Assembly (NCBI GenBank): GCA_022766365.1
Contig: JALENW010000020.1
Coordinates: 1 to 60,882, forward strand
Direction of reading: 5' to 3'
Origin: Clostridiales bacterium
GTDB taxonomy: Bacteria; Bacillota; Clostridia; Peptostreptococcales; Anaerovoracaceae
DNA length: 60,882 nt
The notes under the pieces were generated by a model that saw only the letters and a program-made list of their open reading frames with translations, had not been told where the DNA came from and did not search any database. Of the stretch, positions 8,691 to 18,241 are shown piece after piece (within the stretch, counting starts at the first letter, position 1; each line of letters starts with the position of its first letter). A program made the position numbers and the translations under genes.

Positions 8691-10022
8691 ATGGTAAAAT
8701 TTGACGAAGATAATAATGTGGTTACCAAAGATTCCTTTAGAGCGATCCTAGTTGGCGTAGAAACAACCGGGAGTGCTTTATCGAGAACTAGGGGATACCG
8801 GGTTTCATATTCTGAGAATATAGATGACTCTATGGATGAATTGAAAAGTTTGACCGAGGCTGTCGACGGAATAGTACTGGGAAAGGTAGTTCAGAATCTC
8901 GATAAACCGAACAGTGCTACCTTCATAGGGAGTGGAAAAGTATTGGAGATAGCCGATTTGGTTAAATCAATGGAAGCTGATACCGTCATTTTTAATGACG
9001 AACTCTCCGGAATGCAGATCAGAAATCTTGAGGATGCCCTAGGGATTAAGGTAATAGACAGAACAATTTTAATTATGGACATCTTTGCCGGCAGGGCAAG
9101 CTCTAAAGTCGGCAAGCTTCAAGTAGAACTTGCACAACTCAGATACAGGCTCCCCAGACTTGTAGGATTTGGTCGAGCTCTCTCGAGGCTTGGAGGAGGC
9201 ATTGGTACTCGCGGCCCCGGAGAAAAGAAGATGGAGACAGACCGTAGGCATGTGAAGAAAAGGATTGATGATATCTTAAGGGAACTTGCAGAGGCAGAGA
9301 AGACCAGACAACTTCAGAGGGAAAAGCGAAGTAAGGCGGATATACCTATCGTTGCCCTTGTGGGTTATACTAATGTGGGAAAATCAGCTATAATGAATTA
9401 TATGATCAAACACTTCGGAGCAGAGGACAAGCAGGTTGAAGAAAAGGATATGCTTTTTGCAACTCTGGACGCAAAGCACAGACTTATAAAGCTCGATAAC
9501 CGCAGGGAGTTCATTTTGGTGGATACAGTCGGTTTTGTAAGCAGACTTTCTCACCATTTGGTTGAAGCTTTCAAAGGGACCCTTGAAGAGGCGAAATATG
9601 CGGATCTGCTCGTTCAGGTTGAGGATATTTCCGGAAAAGATATGGATTTTCAGCGGGAAATTCTTAAAAATGTTATGGAGGAAATAGGAATTGCAGATAA
9701 GCCAAGACTTGTTGTTCTTAACAAGGTAGACAAGTTACCTGTACGGATTTCGGAAGAAAAAGATGCCGGAGGAAGGCATATTTTAATATCCGCAAAGACC
9801 GGAGAAAATATGGATAGGTTTGTCGATGCTGTAGCAAAAGAAATTTTTGAATCCACAGTTAAGCTGTGTCTTATCATTCCTTATGAAAGAGGGGATATTG
9901 CAAGCAGATTATGTGATTCTTCAGAAGTATTGGATATGAAGTATGAGGAGGATGGCATTCATATGACAGCGATGTTAAAGCAAAAAGAGATGAATGCTGT
10001 GAAGGAGTTCATTCGATTATAG
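8691..10022 (+). CDS. hflX: GTPase HflX
   Basis: HflX is a ribosome-associated GTPase that splits stalled or stress-damaged 70S ribosomes. The 443 residues contain the N-terminal HflX domain (FIGSGKVLEIADLV, ELSGMQIRNLED), the linker with LSRLGGGIGTRGPGEKKME, and the G domain. Its motifs are G1 GYTNVGKSA starting at about 225, G2 in ATLDAKHR, G3 DTVGFV and G4 NKVDKL. A C-terminal domain of about 60 residues follows. It is tightly linked to hslU (7-base gap), so a shared stress operon hslV-hslU-hflX is likely. Confidence 0.93.
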   Translation: MVKFDEDNNVVTKDSFRAILVGVETTGSALSRTRGYRVSYSENIDDSMDELKSLTEAVDGIVLGKVVQNLDKPNSATFIGSGKVLEIADLVKSMEADTVIFNDELSGMQIRNLEDALGIKVIDRTILIMDIFAGRASSKVGKLQVELAQLRYRLPRLVGFGRALSRLGGGIGTRGPGEKKMETDRRHVKKRIDDILRELAEAEKTRQLQREKRSKADIPIVALVGYTNVGKSAIMNYMIKHFGAEDKQVEEKDMLFATLDAKHRLIKLDNRREFILVDTVGFVSRLSHHLVEAFKGTLEEAKYADLLVQVEDISGKDMDFQREILKNVMEEIGIADKPRLVVLNKVDKLPVRISEEKDAGGRHILISAKTGENMDRFVDAVAKEIFESTVKLCLIIPYERGDIASRLCDSSEVLDMKYEEDGIHMTAMLKQKEMNAVKEFIRL

Positions 10023-10092
10023 ATTTAGCCGGAGCCTTAAAGATGCCGGGAAACGGTTGTAATGAATATCGACTTTTATGTGGTGTAGGTAT

Positions 10093-10728
10093 ATGTTACT
10101 TTATAAGACAATTAAAGCGGAAACTGTTGTGGAGCAGACCATTGAGAGGTCAAAATTCATAGGTCATATCAAGCCTGTCGAAAACAGAGATGAGGCGGAG
10201 ACATTCTTCAATGAAATCAGGAGGAAACATAGAAACGCAACACATAATGTTCCTGCGATGGTTTTGGGAGATAAGTTTCAAACACAATGGGCAAGTGATG
10301 ACGGAGAACCACAGGGTACGTCCGGAACGCCTATGATGCAAATGCTTATAAATGAAGGAATCACTAATGTAGCCGTCATAGTCACAAGGTATTTCGGCGG
10401 AATAAAACTTGGAACCGGAGGACTTGTAAGGGCTTATACTTCTACGGCAAAAATGGCATTGGAAAGTGCCGGAATATGCGGTGTGGAAACGATGAAAGTT
10501 TTCACTGTTAAAGTCAACTATTCTGACCACGCAAAAATTATCAACCTCATACCCGAATGGGGAGGGGAGGTTTTAAATGAAGATTTCACGGATAAGGTAA
10601 CGCTGACTCTTAAGACAAAACCTGAAGAGACGGATAATGTTAAGAAATCTGTCATAAATTTTACAGGAAACCAATGCGAATTTGGAAATGAAGAAGAACG
10701 ATTGGAAAAGACAGATTTGACAAAATGA
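10093..10728 (+). CDS. YigZ/YvyE (IMPACT) family protein
   Basis: This 211-residue protein is recognised by the UPF0029/IMPACT domain: IERSKFIGHIKPV, ATHNVPAMVLG, ASDDGEPQGTSGTPMM, VAVIVTRYFGGIKLGTGGLVRAYTS, and a C-terminal DUF1949-like ferredoxin-fold half. Bacterial members bind nucleic acid or the ribosome and their function is not established. An ATG in the same frame at 10078 is possible, but ATG 10093 fits the family N-terminus (LLYKTIKAE) better. It follows hflX by 70 bases with no clear terminator. Confidence 0.85.
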   Translation: MLLYKTIKAETVVEQTIERSKFIGHIKPVENRDEAETFFNEIRRKHRNATHNVPAMVLGDKFQTQWASDDGEPQGTSGTPMMQMLINEGITNVAVIVTRYFGGIKLGTGGLVRAYTSTAKMALESAGICGVETMKVFTVKVNYSDHAKIINLIPEWGGEVLNEDFTDKVTLTLKTKPEETDNVKKSVINFTGNQCEFGNEEERLEKTDLTK

Positions 10729-10889
10729 TTCCGGAATATTAGAATTTTGAAATTTAGCTACACCTGAGGCTTTGAAGTTACAGTGAAGACGAAACTGTTA
10801 CATGGGCCTAAAATTCAGTATTTATGTTTATATGCTACATTTAAGCTTATGTTAATGTAAGCAATTAATTATTGAAAGGACAGGTGTTT

Positions 10890-11765
10890 ATGAAAGAAAG
10901 AATCAGAGAGAACTTTTGCGGCAGGAATCTAATCAAAGAGATTACCATGGACTGTTTCGGGTCGTTCTTGTATGCTTTGGGGATTTATTATTTTGCTAAG
11001 AATGCAGATTTTGCACCGGGAGGAATTTCCGGTGCAGCTATTATCATCAATCACTTTTTTCACACTCTCCCGATAGGGACGATCTCACTGGTTTTGAATA
11101 TACCGATTATAATTGGATCGTTCAGATACCTCGGCGGAGGGTATCTGATAAGGACAGCCAGAACACTTTTAATCAGTGCATTCTTTATGGACGTCGTAGC
11201 CCCTCAAATCGGAATGTATGAGGGTATGCCACTCATGGCCGCTATATACGCAGGTGCTTTCGCCGGGGCCGGGCTTGCGATAATCTATAATAACCAGACA
11301 TGTACCGGTGGGACCGACCTGATAATTATGTCTGCAAGGAAGGTTAAACCCCACCTTTCTATAGGCCAGATTACAATAATGATAGATGGGATGATTATTT
11401 TTGCAGGGTGGCTGGTGTTTGGGAATATAGATGCTGTTTTGTTCGGATTCCTGTTTACTGCTGTAGAAACTCTTGTAATAGACAGACTTATGTTTGGGTT
11501 TACCGCAGGAAAACTCGCTATGATTATTTCTGATTATAATATGGAAATTGCCAAGAGAATAGGCGAACAGCTTGATAGAAGTTCCACCAGACTTTTGGCT
11601 AAGGGTTCTTACACAGGAGTAGACAAAGAAGTGTTGATATGTGCATGCAGCAGATCTCAACAGGTTGAAATAAACCACATAGTTCGTGAGATTGATCCCG
11701 GTGCCTTTGTCATAGTTCTTGATTACAGTGAAGTCAGAGGATATGGATTTCAACCATTTGATTGA
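10890..11765 (+). CDS. YitT family membrane protein (DUF161 + DUF2179)
   Basis: The 291-residue membrane protein has five to six hydrophobic segments (about 20-175) carrying the family motifs FLYALGIYYFAKNADFAPGG and NQTCTGGTDLI. A soluble C-terminal DUF2179 domain (about 210-285) contains SSTRLLAKGSYTG and ends in a VRGYGFQPF-like tail. Function is unknown; members are widespread in Firmicutes, often in several copies. The start at 10890 follows the SD AAGGACAGG; an upstream TTG at 10872 in the same frame is less likely. It lies alone between the hflX group and the pyrH promoter. Confidence 0.85.
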   Translation: MKERIRENFCGRNLIKEITMDCFGSFLYALGIYYFAKNADFAPGGISGAAIIINHFFHTLPIGTISLVLNIPIIIGSFRYLGGGYLIRTARTLLISAFFMDVVAPQIGMYEGMPLMAAIYAGAFAGAGLAIIYNNQTCTGGTDLIIMSARKVKPHLSIGQITIMIDGMIIFAGWLVFGNIDAVLFGFLFTAVETLVIDRLMFGFTAGKLAMIISDYNMEIAKRIGEQLDRSSTRLLAKGSYTGVDKEVLICACSRSQQVEINHIVREIDPGAFVIVLDYSEVRGYGFQPFD

Positions 11766-11809
11766 TTGATGGTTAATGAATGTATTTAGGTATTAATGGG
11801 ATTTTACAA

Positions 11810-11838
11810 TTGAAAAAGACATGTTATTTTGTTAGAAT
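11810..11838 (+). promoter_or_regulatory. Promoter of the pyrH-frr-uppS-cdsA-dxr-rseP-ispG-polC run
   Basis: TTGAAA (11810-11815), a 17-base spacer and TAGAAT (11833-11838) give a good sigma-A promoter 28 bases before the pyrH start. It is the only strong promoter I see before the 10 kb co-directional run, although a hairpin after frr may modulate read-through. Confidence 0.7.
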
Positions 11839-11865
11839 GGACATAACAAGAAAACATGGGGGCAT

Positions 11866-12573
11866 ATGATGGAACCAAAATATAAGAGGGTGCTTTTAAA
11901 AATCAGCGGAGAGGCCTTGGCAGGTGAAACGAAATTTGGAATAGATAATGCTATGGTGAATAAGATCGCCAGGGAAGTTGCCAGAGTTCAGGAACTGGGT
12001 GTCGAGGTTGGGATAGTGGTAGGTGGTGGTAATTTCTGGAGAGGACGAACCACAACCAATATGGATCAGGCAACGGCAGACTATATGGGTATGCTTGCAA
12101 CTGTTATGAACTCCCTGGCCTTGCAGGAAGCCTTCCTTGCCATAGGTGTCAAGGCAAGAGTACAGACAGCCATAGAGATGACCGAGATTGCCGAGCCATA
12201 TGCAAGACGCAGAGCTATTAGTGAATTGGAGCATAAGGATATTGTCATCTTTGGAGGAGGTACAGGAAGTCCTTTTTTCTCAACGGATACAGCAGCTGCG
12301 CTCAGAGCAGCTGAGATTGGTGCAGATATTATTTTACTGGCGAAGAACATAGATGCGGTCTATTCGGCAGATCCAAAGGAAAACTCCGATGCTATAAAGT
12401 ATGACACTCTGTCTCATAGAGATCTTGTGGATTTGGACCTTAAGGTCATGGACCAAACGGCTGCAACTCTATGTAGGGACAACAACATTGCGATACATGT
12501 TTTTGCAATATCTGAGGACGGAAATGTCCTCAGGGCTGTACAAGGTGAGCGCATAGGAACATTTATATCTTAA
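11866..12573 (+). CDS. pyrH: Uridylate kinase (UMP kinase) PyrH
   Basis: PyrH phosphorylates UMP to UDP and is an essential hexameric enzyme of the amino-acid kinase fold, unrelated to eukaryotic UMP/CMP kinase. The 235 residues contain [65 protein letters not shown] and [16 protein letters not shown] codons at 11866 and 11869 are both possible; the SD GGGGG at 11858-11862 favours 11869. It is first in the run and followed by frr, as in almost all Firmicutes. Confidence 0.96.
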   Translation: MMEPKYKRVLLKISGEALAGETKFGIDNAMVNKIAREVARVQELGVEVGIVVGGGNFWRGRTTTNMDQATADYMGMLATVMNSLALQEAFLAIGVKARVQTAIEMTEIAEPYARRRAISELEHKDIVIFGGGTGSPFFSTDTAAALRAAEIGADIILLAKNIDAVYSADPKENSDAIKYDTLSHRDLVDLDLKVMDQTAATLCRDNNIAIHVFAISEDGNVLRAVQGERIGTFIS

Positions 12574-12619
12574 ATTGTTCTTCTGTTACACTTCAATTAT
12601 ATTTCAGGAGGAAGAGAAG

Positions 12620-13174
12620 ATGAGTCACTCACATAAGACGATGGAAGAGAAGATTTCAAAGACAATCGGAGTATTAAAGTCAGATTTGAATACTGTAAGA
12701 GCAGGCAGAGCAAATCCTGCCCTTCTTGATAAAGTTATGGTGGATTATTACGGGTCACCTAATCCCCTTAGAAATCTTTCGAATATTTCTGTACCGGATC
12801 CCAGAACGATTATGATAACACCTTTCGACCCCAAGTCGATCGGAGAAATTGAGAAGGCAATTAATTTAGCAGATCTTGGAATTCCGCCAACAAATGACGG
12901 CAAAGTAGTACGACTTACAATTCCACCCCTAACAGAGGACAGGAGGAAGGATCTCGTAAAAACCGTTAAGAAAATGGGTGAGGATTCAAAAATCGCAATC
13001 AGAAATCTTAGAAGAGAAGCAAATGATGCTCTGAAGAAAAGCGAGAAGGCAGGAGAAATCTCCGAAGATGAATTTAAAGGTGATTTGGATAGGGTCCAGA
13101 AGACGATCGACAAGGCAATCAAGGACATAGATGATGTTATAGCTGATAAAGAAAAAGATATCATGGAAGTGTAG
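12620..13174 (+). CDS. frr: Ribosome recycling factor
   Basis: RRF works with EF-G to dissociate post-termination ribosomes. The 184 residues match the tRNA-shaped RRF fold: an N-terminal helix (MEEKISKTIGVLKSDLNTVRAGRANP), the beta domain (PLRNLSNISVPDPRTIMITPFD, with LTIPPLTEDRR), and two long C-terminal helices. The frame is open from 12575, but the ATG at 12620 is chosen because of the strong SD AGGAGG at 12607-12612 and the family N-terminus. Confidence 0.95.
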   Translation: MSHSHKTMEEKISKTIGVLKSDLNTVRAGRANPALLDKVMVDYYGSPNPLRNLSNISVPDPRTIMITPFDPKSIGEIEKAINLADLGIPPTNDGKVVRLTIPPLTEDRRKDLVKTVKKMGEDSKIAIRNLRREANDALKKSEKAGEISEDEFKGDLDRVQKTIDKAIKDIDDVIADKEKDIMEV

Positions 13175-13176
13175 TA

Positions 13177-13205
13177 AATATGGCTGCTTTGCAGCCATAT
13201 TCCTT
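13177..13205 (+). terminator. Intercistronic hairpin between frr and uppS
   Basis: A perfect 11-bp stem, AATATGGCTGC with GCAGCCATATT, and a TTT loop start 3 bases after the frr stop. Only CCTTT follows, so it is a weak or partial terminator, or an mRNA stabiliser, allowing read-through into uppS. Confidence 0.6.
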
Positions 13206-13226
13206 TAAGAGGGGTAATTTGACAAT

Positions 13227-14147
13227 ATGGAATTTTCAGGAAACAAATTCAAACCTTCATCTGTGAGGTCAGTAAGTGATGCACCGGTTTTATCAGTGGA
13301 ACGAGGTGATCAATCTGTGGATCAGCTCGATGTTTCTGATGAATCTTGTGCGGATTTCAACCATAATGAACTCAGGGTTCCAAGACATGTTGCGATAATA
13401 ATGGACGGGAACGGAAGGTGGGCTAAGAAACGTGGATTGCCAAGGCTTGCAGGTCATAATGCCGGAATGAAAGCGATGATAGAGGCAACCAGGGCAGCCT
13501 CTGACTGGGGTATCAGATATCTTACGGTTTATGCATTTTCAACAGAAAATTGGAAAAGAAGTAAAGAGGAAGTGGGCGGTATATTTAAGCTTCTCATCAA
13601 ATATGTGGAAAGTGAGCTAAGAGAGCTGAACAGAAATAATGTTAAAGTTAACGTAATAGGCGATTATGAAAAAATTCCCAAGGCTGCACTTCTAAAACTT
13701 GAGGAAACCATTGAGACCACGAGAAACAATACAGGTCTCAATCTGAATATTGCATTGAACTACGGAAGCAGGGCGGAAATCATCAGAGGAATAAGGTCAC
13801 TTGTACAGAAAGTCTTAAAGGAGGTTGATATTCCGGAGGCTCATGAACATAGTCTCAAAAATAACCACGACGTATATTTAAAGATTCAGGAAAGACTGGA
13901 GGAAATAATCACTGAAGACAGTTTTTCCAGAGAACTATATACAGGTGATGAGCTCGGCAATATTCCTGATCCTGATCTTATCATCAGGACAAGCGGTGAA
14001 GAAAGACTATCAAATTTTCTTTTATGGCAGGCTGCCTACAGTGAATTTGCCTTTACTCCGGTAATGTGGCCTGAGTTTACCAGAGAAGAATTTAGGCACA
14101 TACTTAAGGATTATTCAGGCAGAGATAGAAGATTCGGAGGTCGTTAG
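13227..14147 (+). CDS. uppS: Isoprenyl transferase (undecaprenyl diphosphate synthase), N-terminally extended
   Basis: UppS condenses isopentenyl diphosphates onto farnesyl diphosphate to give the C55 lipid carrier for peptidoglycan and wall polymers. Catalytic Asp is D60 in HVAIIMDGNGRWAKKRG. Other conserved blocks are GHNAGMKAM, TVYAFSTENWKRS, NIALNYGSRAEI and DLIIRTSGEERLSNFLLWQ. At 306 residues it is about 50 longer than usual: the first ~50 residues are an acidic/Ser-rich extension with no homology I know, and there is an insertion of about 20 residues before SFSRELYTG. A later start is unlikely because no good SD-ATG precedes the domain. It is followed 2 bases later by cdsA. Confidence 0.93.
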   Translation: MEFSGNKFKPSSVRSVSDAPVLSVERGDQSVDQLDVSDESCADFNHNELRVPRHVAIIMDGNGRWAKKRGLPRLAGHNAGMKAMIEATRAASDWGIRYLTVYAFSTENWKRSKEEVGGIFKLLIKYVESELRELNRNNVKVNVIGDYEKIPKAALLKLEETIETTRNNTGLNLNIALNYGSRAEIIRGIRSLVQKVLKEVDIPEAHEHSLKNNHDVYLKIQERLEEIITEDSFSRELYTGDELGNIPDPDLIIRTSGEERLSNFLLWQAAYSEFAFTPVMWPEFTREEFRHILKDYSGRDRRFGGR

Positions 14148-14149
14148 CA

Positions 14150-14929
14150 GTGAAAACTCGTGTAATATCAGGACTTATAATGGTTCCGCTTTTGGTACTT
14201 GTTTATCTTGGAGGATACTTTATATTGGCAGCCTGCACCATGGTGGCAATAATGGGGGTAAGAGAATTTTACTGCGGATTTGAAGCTATGGGAATCAAAC
14301 CATGGAAAACTCTGGGCATGATCTCAGCTGTACCCCTGGCGGTAATCGGGTGTTTGTCCCCTGAAGGGTGGGATTTGATCGCTTTATGGATCATGGTTTT
14401 TGTCATGGTGTCGCTTTTGTATATGTTTAAGATTCAGGAAAGAAATCCTGAGGATTCAATGGCGACAATCCTTGGAATTATATATGTGGTATTCTTTGCA
14501 TATCATGTATATTTGGTGGATCACGCAATGCACATATTAGTATGGATGATATTCATAACAGCATTTGGGACAGATATATTTGCATATTTCTCCGGCTATT
14601 TTTTCGGGAAACATAAGATGGCACCTGTGCTCAGTCCGAAAAAGACGATTGAGGGAGCTGTTGGCGGAGTGGCAGGCAGTGCAATCTGCTCGCTTCTGTT
14701 TGCCGTGATTTTCGCTCCGGAAATGATAATTCACTGTGCAATTTTGGGAATACTATGCAGTCCGGTTTCCATGGCAGGAGATCTTACGGCCTCTGCATTC
14801 AAAAGGAAAATGGGAATAAAAGATTATGGCAATTTAATACCGGGTCACGGGGGTATCATGGACAGGTTCGATAGCGTACTTTTTGTAGCTCCGGTCGTAT
14901 ATTATTACATACACTTTGTCATTCAGTAA
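14150..14929 (+). CDS. cdsA: Phosphatidate cytidylyltransferase (CDP-diglyceride synthase)
   Basis: CdsA makes CDP-diacylglycerol from phosphatidate and CTP at the membrane, the common precursor of phospholipids. The 259-residue protein is almost entirely hydrophobic, with about seven to eight membrane segments. It ends with the family signature (IKDYGNLIPGHGGIMDRFDS), which holds the metal-binding Asp residues. The GTG start at 14150 is supported by the SD GGAGG nine bases upstream. It overlaps the open frame of dxr, but dxr most likely starts at 14949. Confidence 0.94.
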   Translation: MKTRVISGLIMVPLLVLVYLGGYFILAACTMVAIMGVREFYCGFEAMGIKPWKTLGMISAVPLAVIGCLSPEGWDLIALWIMVFVMVSLLYMFKIQERNPEDSMATILGIIYVVFFAYHVYLVDHAMHILVWMIFITAFGTDIFAYFSGYFFGKHKMAPVLSPKKTIEGAVGGVAGSAICSLLFAVIFAPEMIIHCAILGILCSPVSMAGDLTASAFKRKMGIKDYGNLIPGHGGIMDRFDSVLFVAPVVYYYIHFVIQ

Positions 14930-14948
14930 GGAAAAGGAAGGTTTTAAA

Positions 14949-16106
14949 TTGGAAAGGGTATCTATTCTGGGATCGACCGGTTCAATAGGCAGGCAAGGAA
15001 TTGAAGTAATCAAAAGCAGCGGTGCTAAGGTTACGGCCATGGCATGCGGCAGCAATATAGAACTTTTGTCGGAACAGATTGAGGAACTAAATCCGGAGCT
15101 GGTATCGGTGGCTTATGAAGAAGACGCGAAGCTTTTGGCAAACAAATATTCTGATGTTGAAGTAATGTGGGGGCGAGAGGGTCTGATAGCAGTTGCAGAA
15201 AGCGAAGCGGATATTTTGTTGAATGGTATAATGGGCATGGTAGGTCTTGAGCCCACTTATAGAGCAATACGTAAAGGCAGAGATGTGGCATTGGCAAATA
15301 AAGAAACCCTTGTTGCAGGAGGCTCATTGATAATGGGTGCTGTTAAAGAAGATGGCGTAAGACTTTTACCGGTTGACAGTGAGCACAGTGCTATATTCCA
15401 GGCGTTGAATAGTTATTCGGGAACCAGGGATACTTCCGAGATTGTTCATAGGGTAATCCTTACAGCTTCAGGAGGACCTTTCAGGGGGTACTCAATGAGG
15501 GAACTTGAGAATGTAACTTTAGAGGAAGCCCTTAATCACCCTAATTGGTCTATGGGAAAGAAAATTACAGTAGATTCGGCAACCATGATGAATAAAGGTC
15601 TTGAGGTTATAGAAGCAAAATGGTTGTTTGACCTGAAACTTTCCCAGATTGATGTTCATATACATCCTGAAAGTATTATCCACTCTGCTGTTGAATTCAT
15701 AGACGGGGGAATAATTGCTCAGATGGGAGTGCCCGATATGAAAGTGCCGATTGCATATGCCTTGAATTATGGAGAGAGAAACTCCTTGGGAGAGGGAATG
15801 ACCCAATATGCCGACCTTTTCGAAATAGGCAGATTGACATTTGAGAAACCTGACCCTTCGACATTTCGATGCCTTGCCATGGCTTTTGCCGCTTCAGAAG
15901 AAGGAAAGAGCTATCCTGTAGTGCTGAACTCGGCAAACGAGGAACTGGTAAGACTATTTTTGAACGGGGAGATAAGATTCATAGATATACAGAACATGTT
16001 AGAAATTGTGCTTGAAAAACACCAACCTGTTGCACTTAATACGCTAGAGGATATTTTGGCGATGGATCAAGAGATCAGAATGAAAGTTAGGAGAAAAAAA
16101 TGGTAG
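14949..16106 (+). CDS. dxr: 1-deoxy-D-xylulose 5-phosphate reductoisomerase
   Basis: Dxr makes 2-C-methyl-D-erythritol 4-phosphate from DXP with NADPH, the committed step of the MEP isoprenoid pathway. The NADPH motif is ILGSTGSIGRQ, followed by NGIMGMVGLEPT, ALANKETLVAGG and the metal/substrate segment LLPVDSEHSAIFQAL (D, S, E). Further blocks are ASGGPFRGY, HPNWSMGKKITVDSATMMNKGLE and HPESIIHSAVEF. The frame is open from an ATG at 14916 inside cdsA, but TTG at 14949 sits 7 bases after GAAAAGGAAGG and begins right at the family N-terminus, so I place the start there (385 residues). Confidence 0.93.
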   Translation: MERVSILGSTGSIGRQGIEVIKSSGAKVTAMACGSNIELLSEQIEELNPELVSVAYEEDAKLLANKYSDVEVMWGREGLIAVAESEADILLNGIMGMVGLEPTYRAIRKGRDVALANKETLVAGGSLIMGAVKEDGVRLLPVDSEHSAIFQALNSYSGTRDTSEIVHRVILTASGGPFRGYSMRELENVTLEEALNHPNWSMGKKITVDSATMMNKGLEVIEAKWLFDLKLSQIDVHIHPESIIHSAVEFIDGGIIAQMGVPDMKVPIAYALNYGERNSLGEGMTQYADLFEIGRLTFEKPDPSTFRCLAMAFAASEEGKSYPVVLNSANEELVRLFLNGEIRFIDIQNMLEIVLEKHQPVALNTLEDILAMDQEIRMKVRRKKW

Positions 16107-17089
16107 CTATATATGCTATATTGTTATTTTTGCTTATGATAATTCCACATGAACTTGGTCATTTCATGGTGGCGAAGGCGGTCGGAGTCCAGGTTAATGA
16201 ATTTGCAGTGGGTATGGGGCCTGTGATATGGCATAAACAGAGAGGAGAAACTCAATATTCTTTGAGACTTTTGCCAATCGGAGGATTTTGCGCAATGGAG
16301 GGGGAAAACGAGGAGAGTGATAACCCCAGAGCTTTTAACAATAAGTCGGCAATTTCAAAGATTGCTGTGTTAGTTGCCGGTGCGGCAATGAACGTCATTA
16401 CAGCATGGATAATATTAGTTATCCTTGCATTTTCCATCGGTACAGCTTCAACTGAGATTGATGCTGTAAACCCGGGAAGCCCGGCAGAGCAGGCCGGAAT
16501 GGTTTCCGGAGACAAACTTATATCGATCGACGGCAGTAAAATCAAAGATTGGAATCAGGCTGTTACCGCCATACAGAAATCCGGTGGTGATATTGAAATA
16601 ACCGTAGATAGGGGAGGAAAATCAGAACAATTCATCGTTGCCCCAAAAATGGAGGATGGACAGAAACTCATAGGAATTCATAGTAAACTAACTAGATCTC
16701 CGGGGAAGGCTGTCACATCAGGAACGGTTGCTACATATCGTATGGAGAAATCTATGATGGTGGCGTTTAAAGGTTTGATTACAGGCGGAATTTCGGTGAA
16801 AGAGGTTGCAGGACCTGTGGGAATGGTGTCAATGGTAGGGCAGACAAGCAAGCTCGGAGTGGCATATGTGGCAAGTCTTGTTGCACTTGTAAGTTTGAAC
16901 CTTGCCATTATCAATCTTTTGCCGCTTCCTGCTCTTGATGGTGGAAGGATAATTTTTGTAATCATCAGAAAGCTGACAGGTAAGATGATAAGCGACAGAA
17001 CTGAGGGTATAGTCCATGCTGTCGGAATGGTCGCTTTGCTTATGCTTGCTGTGCTTGTGACCATAAACGATGTTGTAAGGCTGATATAA
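16100..17089 (+). CDS. rseP: RIP metalloprotease RseP (site-2 protease)
   Basis: This 329-residue intramembrane zinc protease has the HExxH motif in the first membrane helix (HELGH at about 17-21), a single PDZ domain (about 110-190: AVNPGSPAEQAGMVSGDKLISIDG) and the second zinc ligand motif LPLPALDGGRIIF in the third transmembrane segment. In Firmicutes RseP/RasP-type proteases cleave anti-sigma factors and remnant signal peptides. It overlaps dxr by 7 bases and precedes ispG, the usual Clostridia order. One PDZ domain, rather than the two of E. coli, is normal for Firmicutes. Confidence 0.94.
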   Translation: MVAIYAILLFLLMIIPHELGHFMVAKAVGVQVNEFAVGMGPVIWHKQRGETQYSLRLLPIGGFCAMEGENEESDNPRAFNNKSAISKIAVLVAGAAMNVITAWIILVILAFSIGTASTEIDAVNPGSPAEQAGMVSGDKLISIDGSKIKDWNQAVTAIQKSGGDIEITVDRGGKSEQFIVAPKMEDGQKLIGIHSKLTRSPGKAVTSGTVATYRMEKSMMVAFKGLITGGISVKEVAGPVGMVSMVGQTSKLGVAYVASLVALVSLNLAIINLLPLPALDGGRIIFVIIRKLTGKMISDRTEGIVHAVGMVALLMLAVLVTINDVVRLI

Positions 17090-17142
17090 TGGTACAATAG
17101 TGAATAGTACAAAATAGAAATTATGAACAATCAAGGGGTAGT

Positions 17143-18219
17143 TTGATGTCAAGTAAGAAGATAGTGAGGGTTGGAGATGTTCTGATAGGAGGAGGTAACC
17201 CGGTAGTCATACAGTCTATGACAAATGTTAATCCTCTGGACGAAATTGCACTGATAAATCAGGTTTCTGCTTTAGCAGACGCAGGTTGTCAAATAGTAAG
17301 GCTGGCAGTTCCAAACATGGAAGCGGCGGAGGTGTTTGGCAGAGTGAGAAAGAAAGTGAAGATTCCACTTGTAGCTGACATTCACTTTGACTACAGACTG
17401 GCAATCGCGGCTCTGGAGAGAGGTGCGGACAAAATAAGAATCAATCCGGGTAACATAGGATCTATCGACAAGGTGAGAAAGGTCGTAAAAGCAGCCGGAG
17501 AAAGGGGCGTTCCAATAAGAGTCGGTGTAAATTCCGGGTCTCTGGAAAAAGATATTTTATCTAAACGGGGTGGCGTGGATGCAGAGGGACTAGCAGAAAG
17601 TGCTATTAGGAATTTGAGAATGATAGAAGATATGGGTTATGACAACTTGGTCATCTCACTTAAATCCTCTGATGTGGCCATGAATTATAAGGCACATAAG
17701 ATAATAGCACGAAAGACGGATTACCCGATACATATTGGAATCACTGAGGCAGGTACTCCTGAAACAGGGCGTCTTAAATCAGGAATAGGTCTTGGAGCTC
17801 TGTTACTTGAGGGGATTGGAGATACTATGAGGGTTTCATTGACGGCAGATCCGTTGGAGGAAGTAAAATTCGCAAAAGATATCCTGTATGCCTTAGGTAT
17901 GAGGAAAGATAGGGTTAATCTGGTATCGTGCCCAACTTGCGGAAGAACAAGCATTGATCTTGTAGGATTGGCAAATAAAGTTGAAGAGGCATTGAAACGT
18001 GAGAAAATCAATGACCCAATTACTGTGGCAATAATGGGGTGTGTGGTTAATGGTCCTGGAGAAGCAAAGGAAGCGGATTATGGAATTGCCGGAGGAGTCG
18101 GAAAAGGTATAATCTTTTCTAAGGGAGAGGTTCTGGAAACGGTTGAAGAAGAAAAACTCCCGGATGAACTCATAAAAATCATAAAAACAGACAGAACAGA
18201 TAAGTACGGAAAAAGATAA
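17143..18219 (+). CDS. ispG: (E)-4-hydroxy-3-methylbut-2-enyl-diphosphate synthase IspG
   Basis: IspG is the [4Fe-4S] enzyme that converts MEcPP to HMBPP, the penultimate MEP-pathway step. The 358 residues show the TIM barrel part (VGDVLIGGGNPVVIQSMTN, LVADIHFDYRLA, KIRINPGNIG) and the C-terminal cluster domain. The cluster ligands are the two Cys of CPTCGRTS and the Cys of MGCVVNGPGE. Together with dxr, the window encodes two of the seven MEP steps. It begins 54 bases after rseP and has the SD AAGGGG before the ATG. Confidence 0.95.
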   Translation: MMSSKKIVRVGDVLIGGGNPVVIQSMTNVNPLDEIALINQVSALADAGCQIVRLAVPNMEAAEVFGRVRKKVKIPLVADIHFDYRLAIAALERGADKIRINPGNIGSIDKVRKVVKAAGERGVPIRVGVNSGSLEKDILSKRGGVDAEGLAESAIRNLRMIEDMGYDNLVISLKSSDVAMNYKAHKIIARKTDYPIHIGITEAGTPETGRLKSGIGLGALLLEGIGDTMRVSLTADPLEEVKFAKDILYALGMRKDRVNLVSCPTCGRTSIDLVGLANKVEEALKREKINDPITVAIMGCVVNGPGEAKEADYGIAGGVGKGIIFSKGEVLETVEEEKLPDELIKIIKTDRTDKYGKR

Positions 18220-18241
18220 TGATATGGAAAAGTGTTAAACG

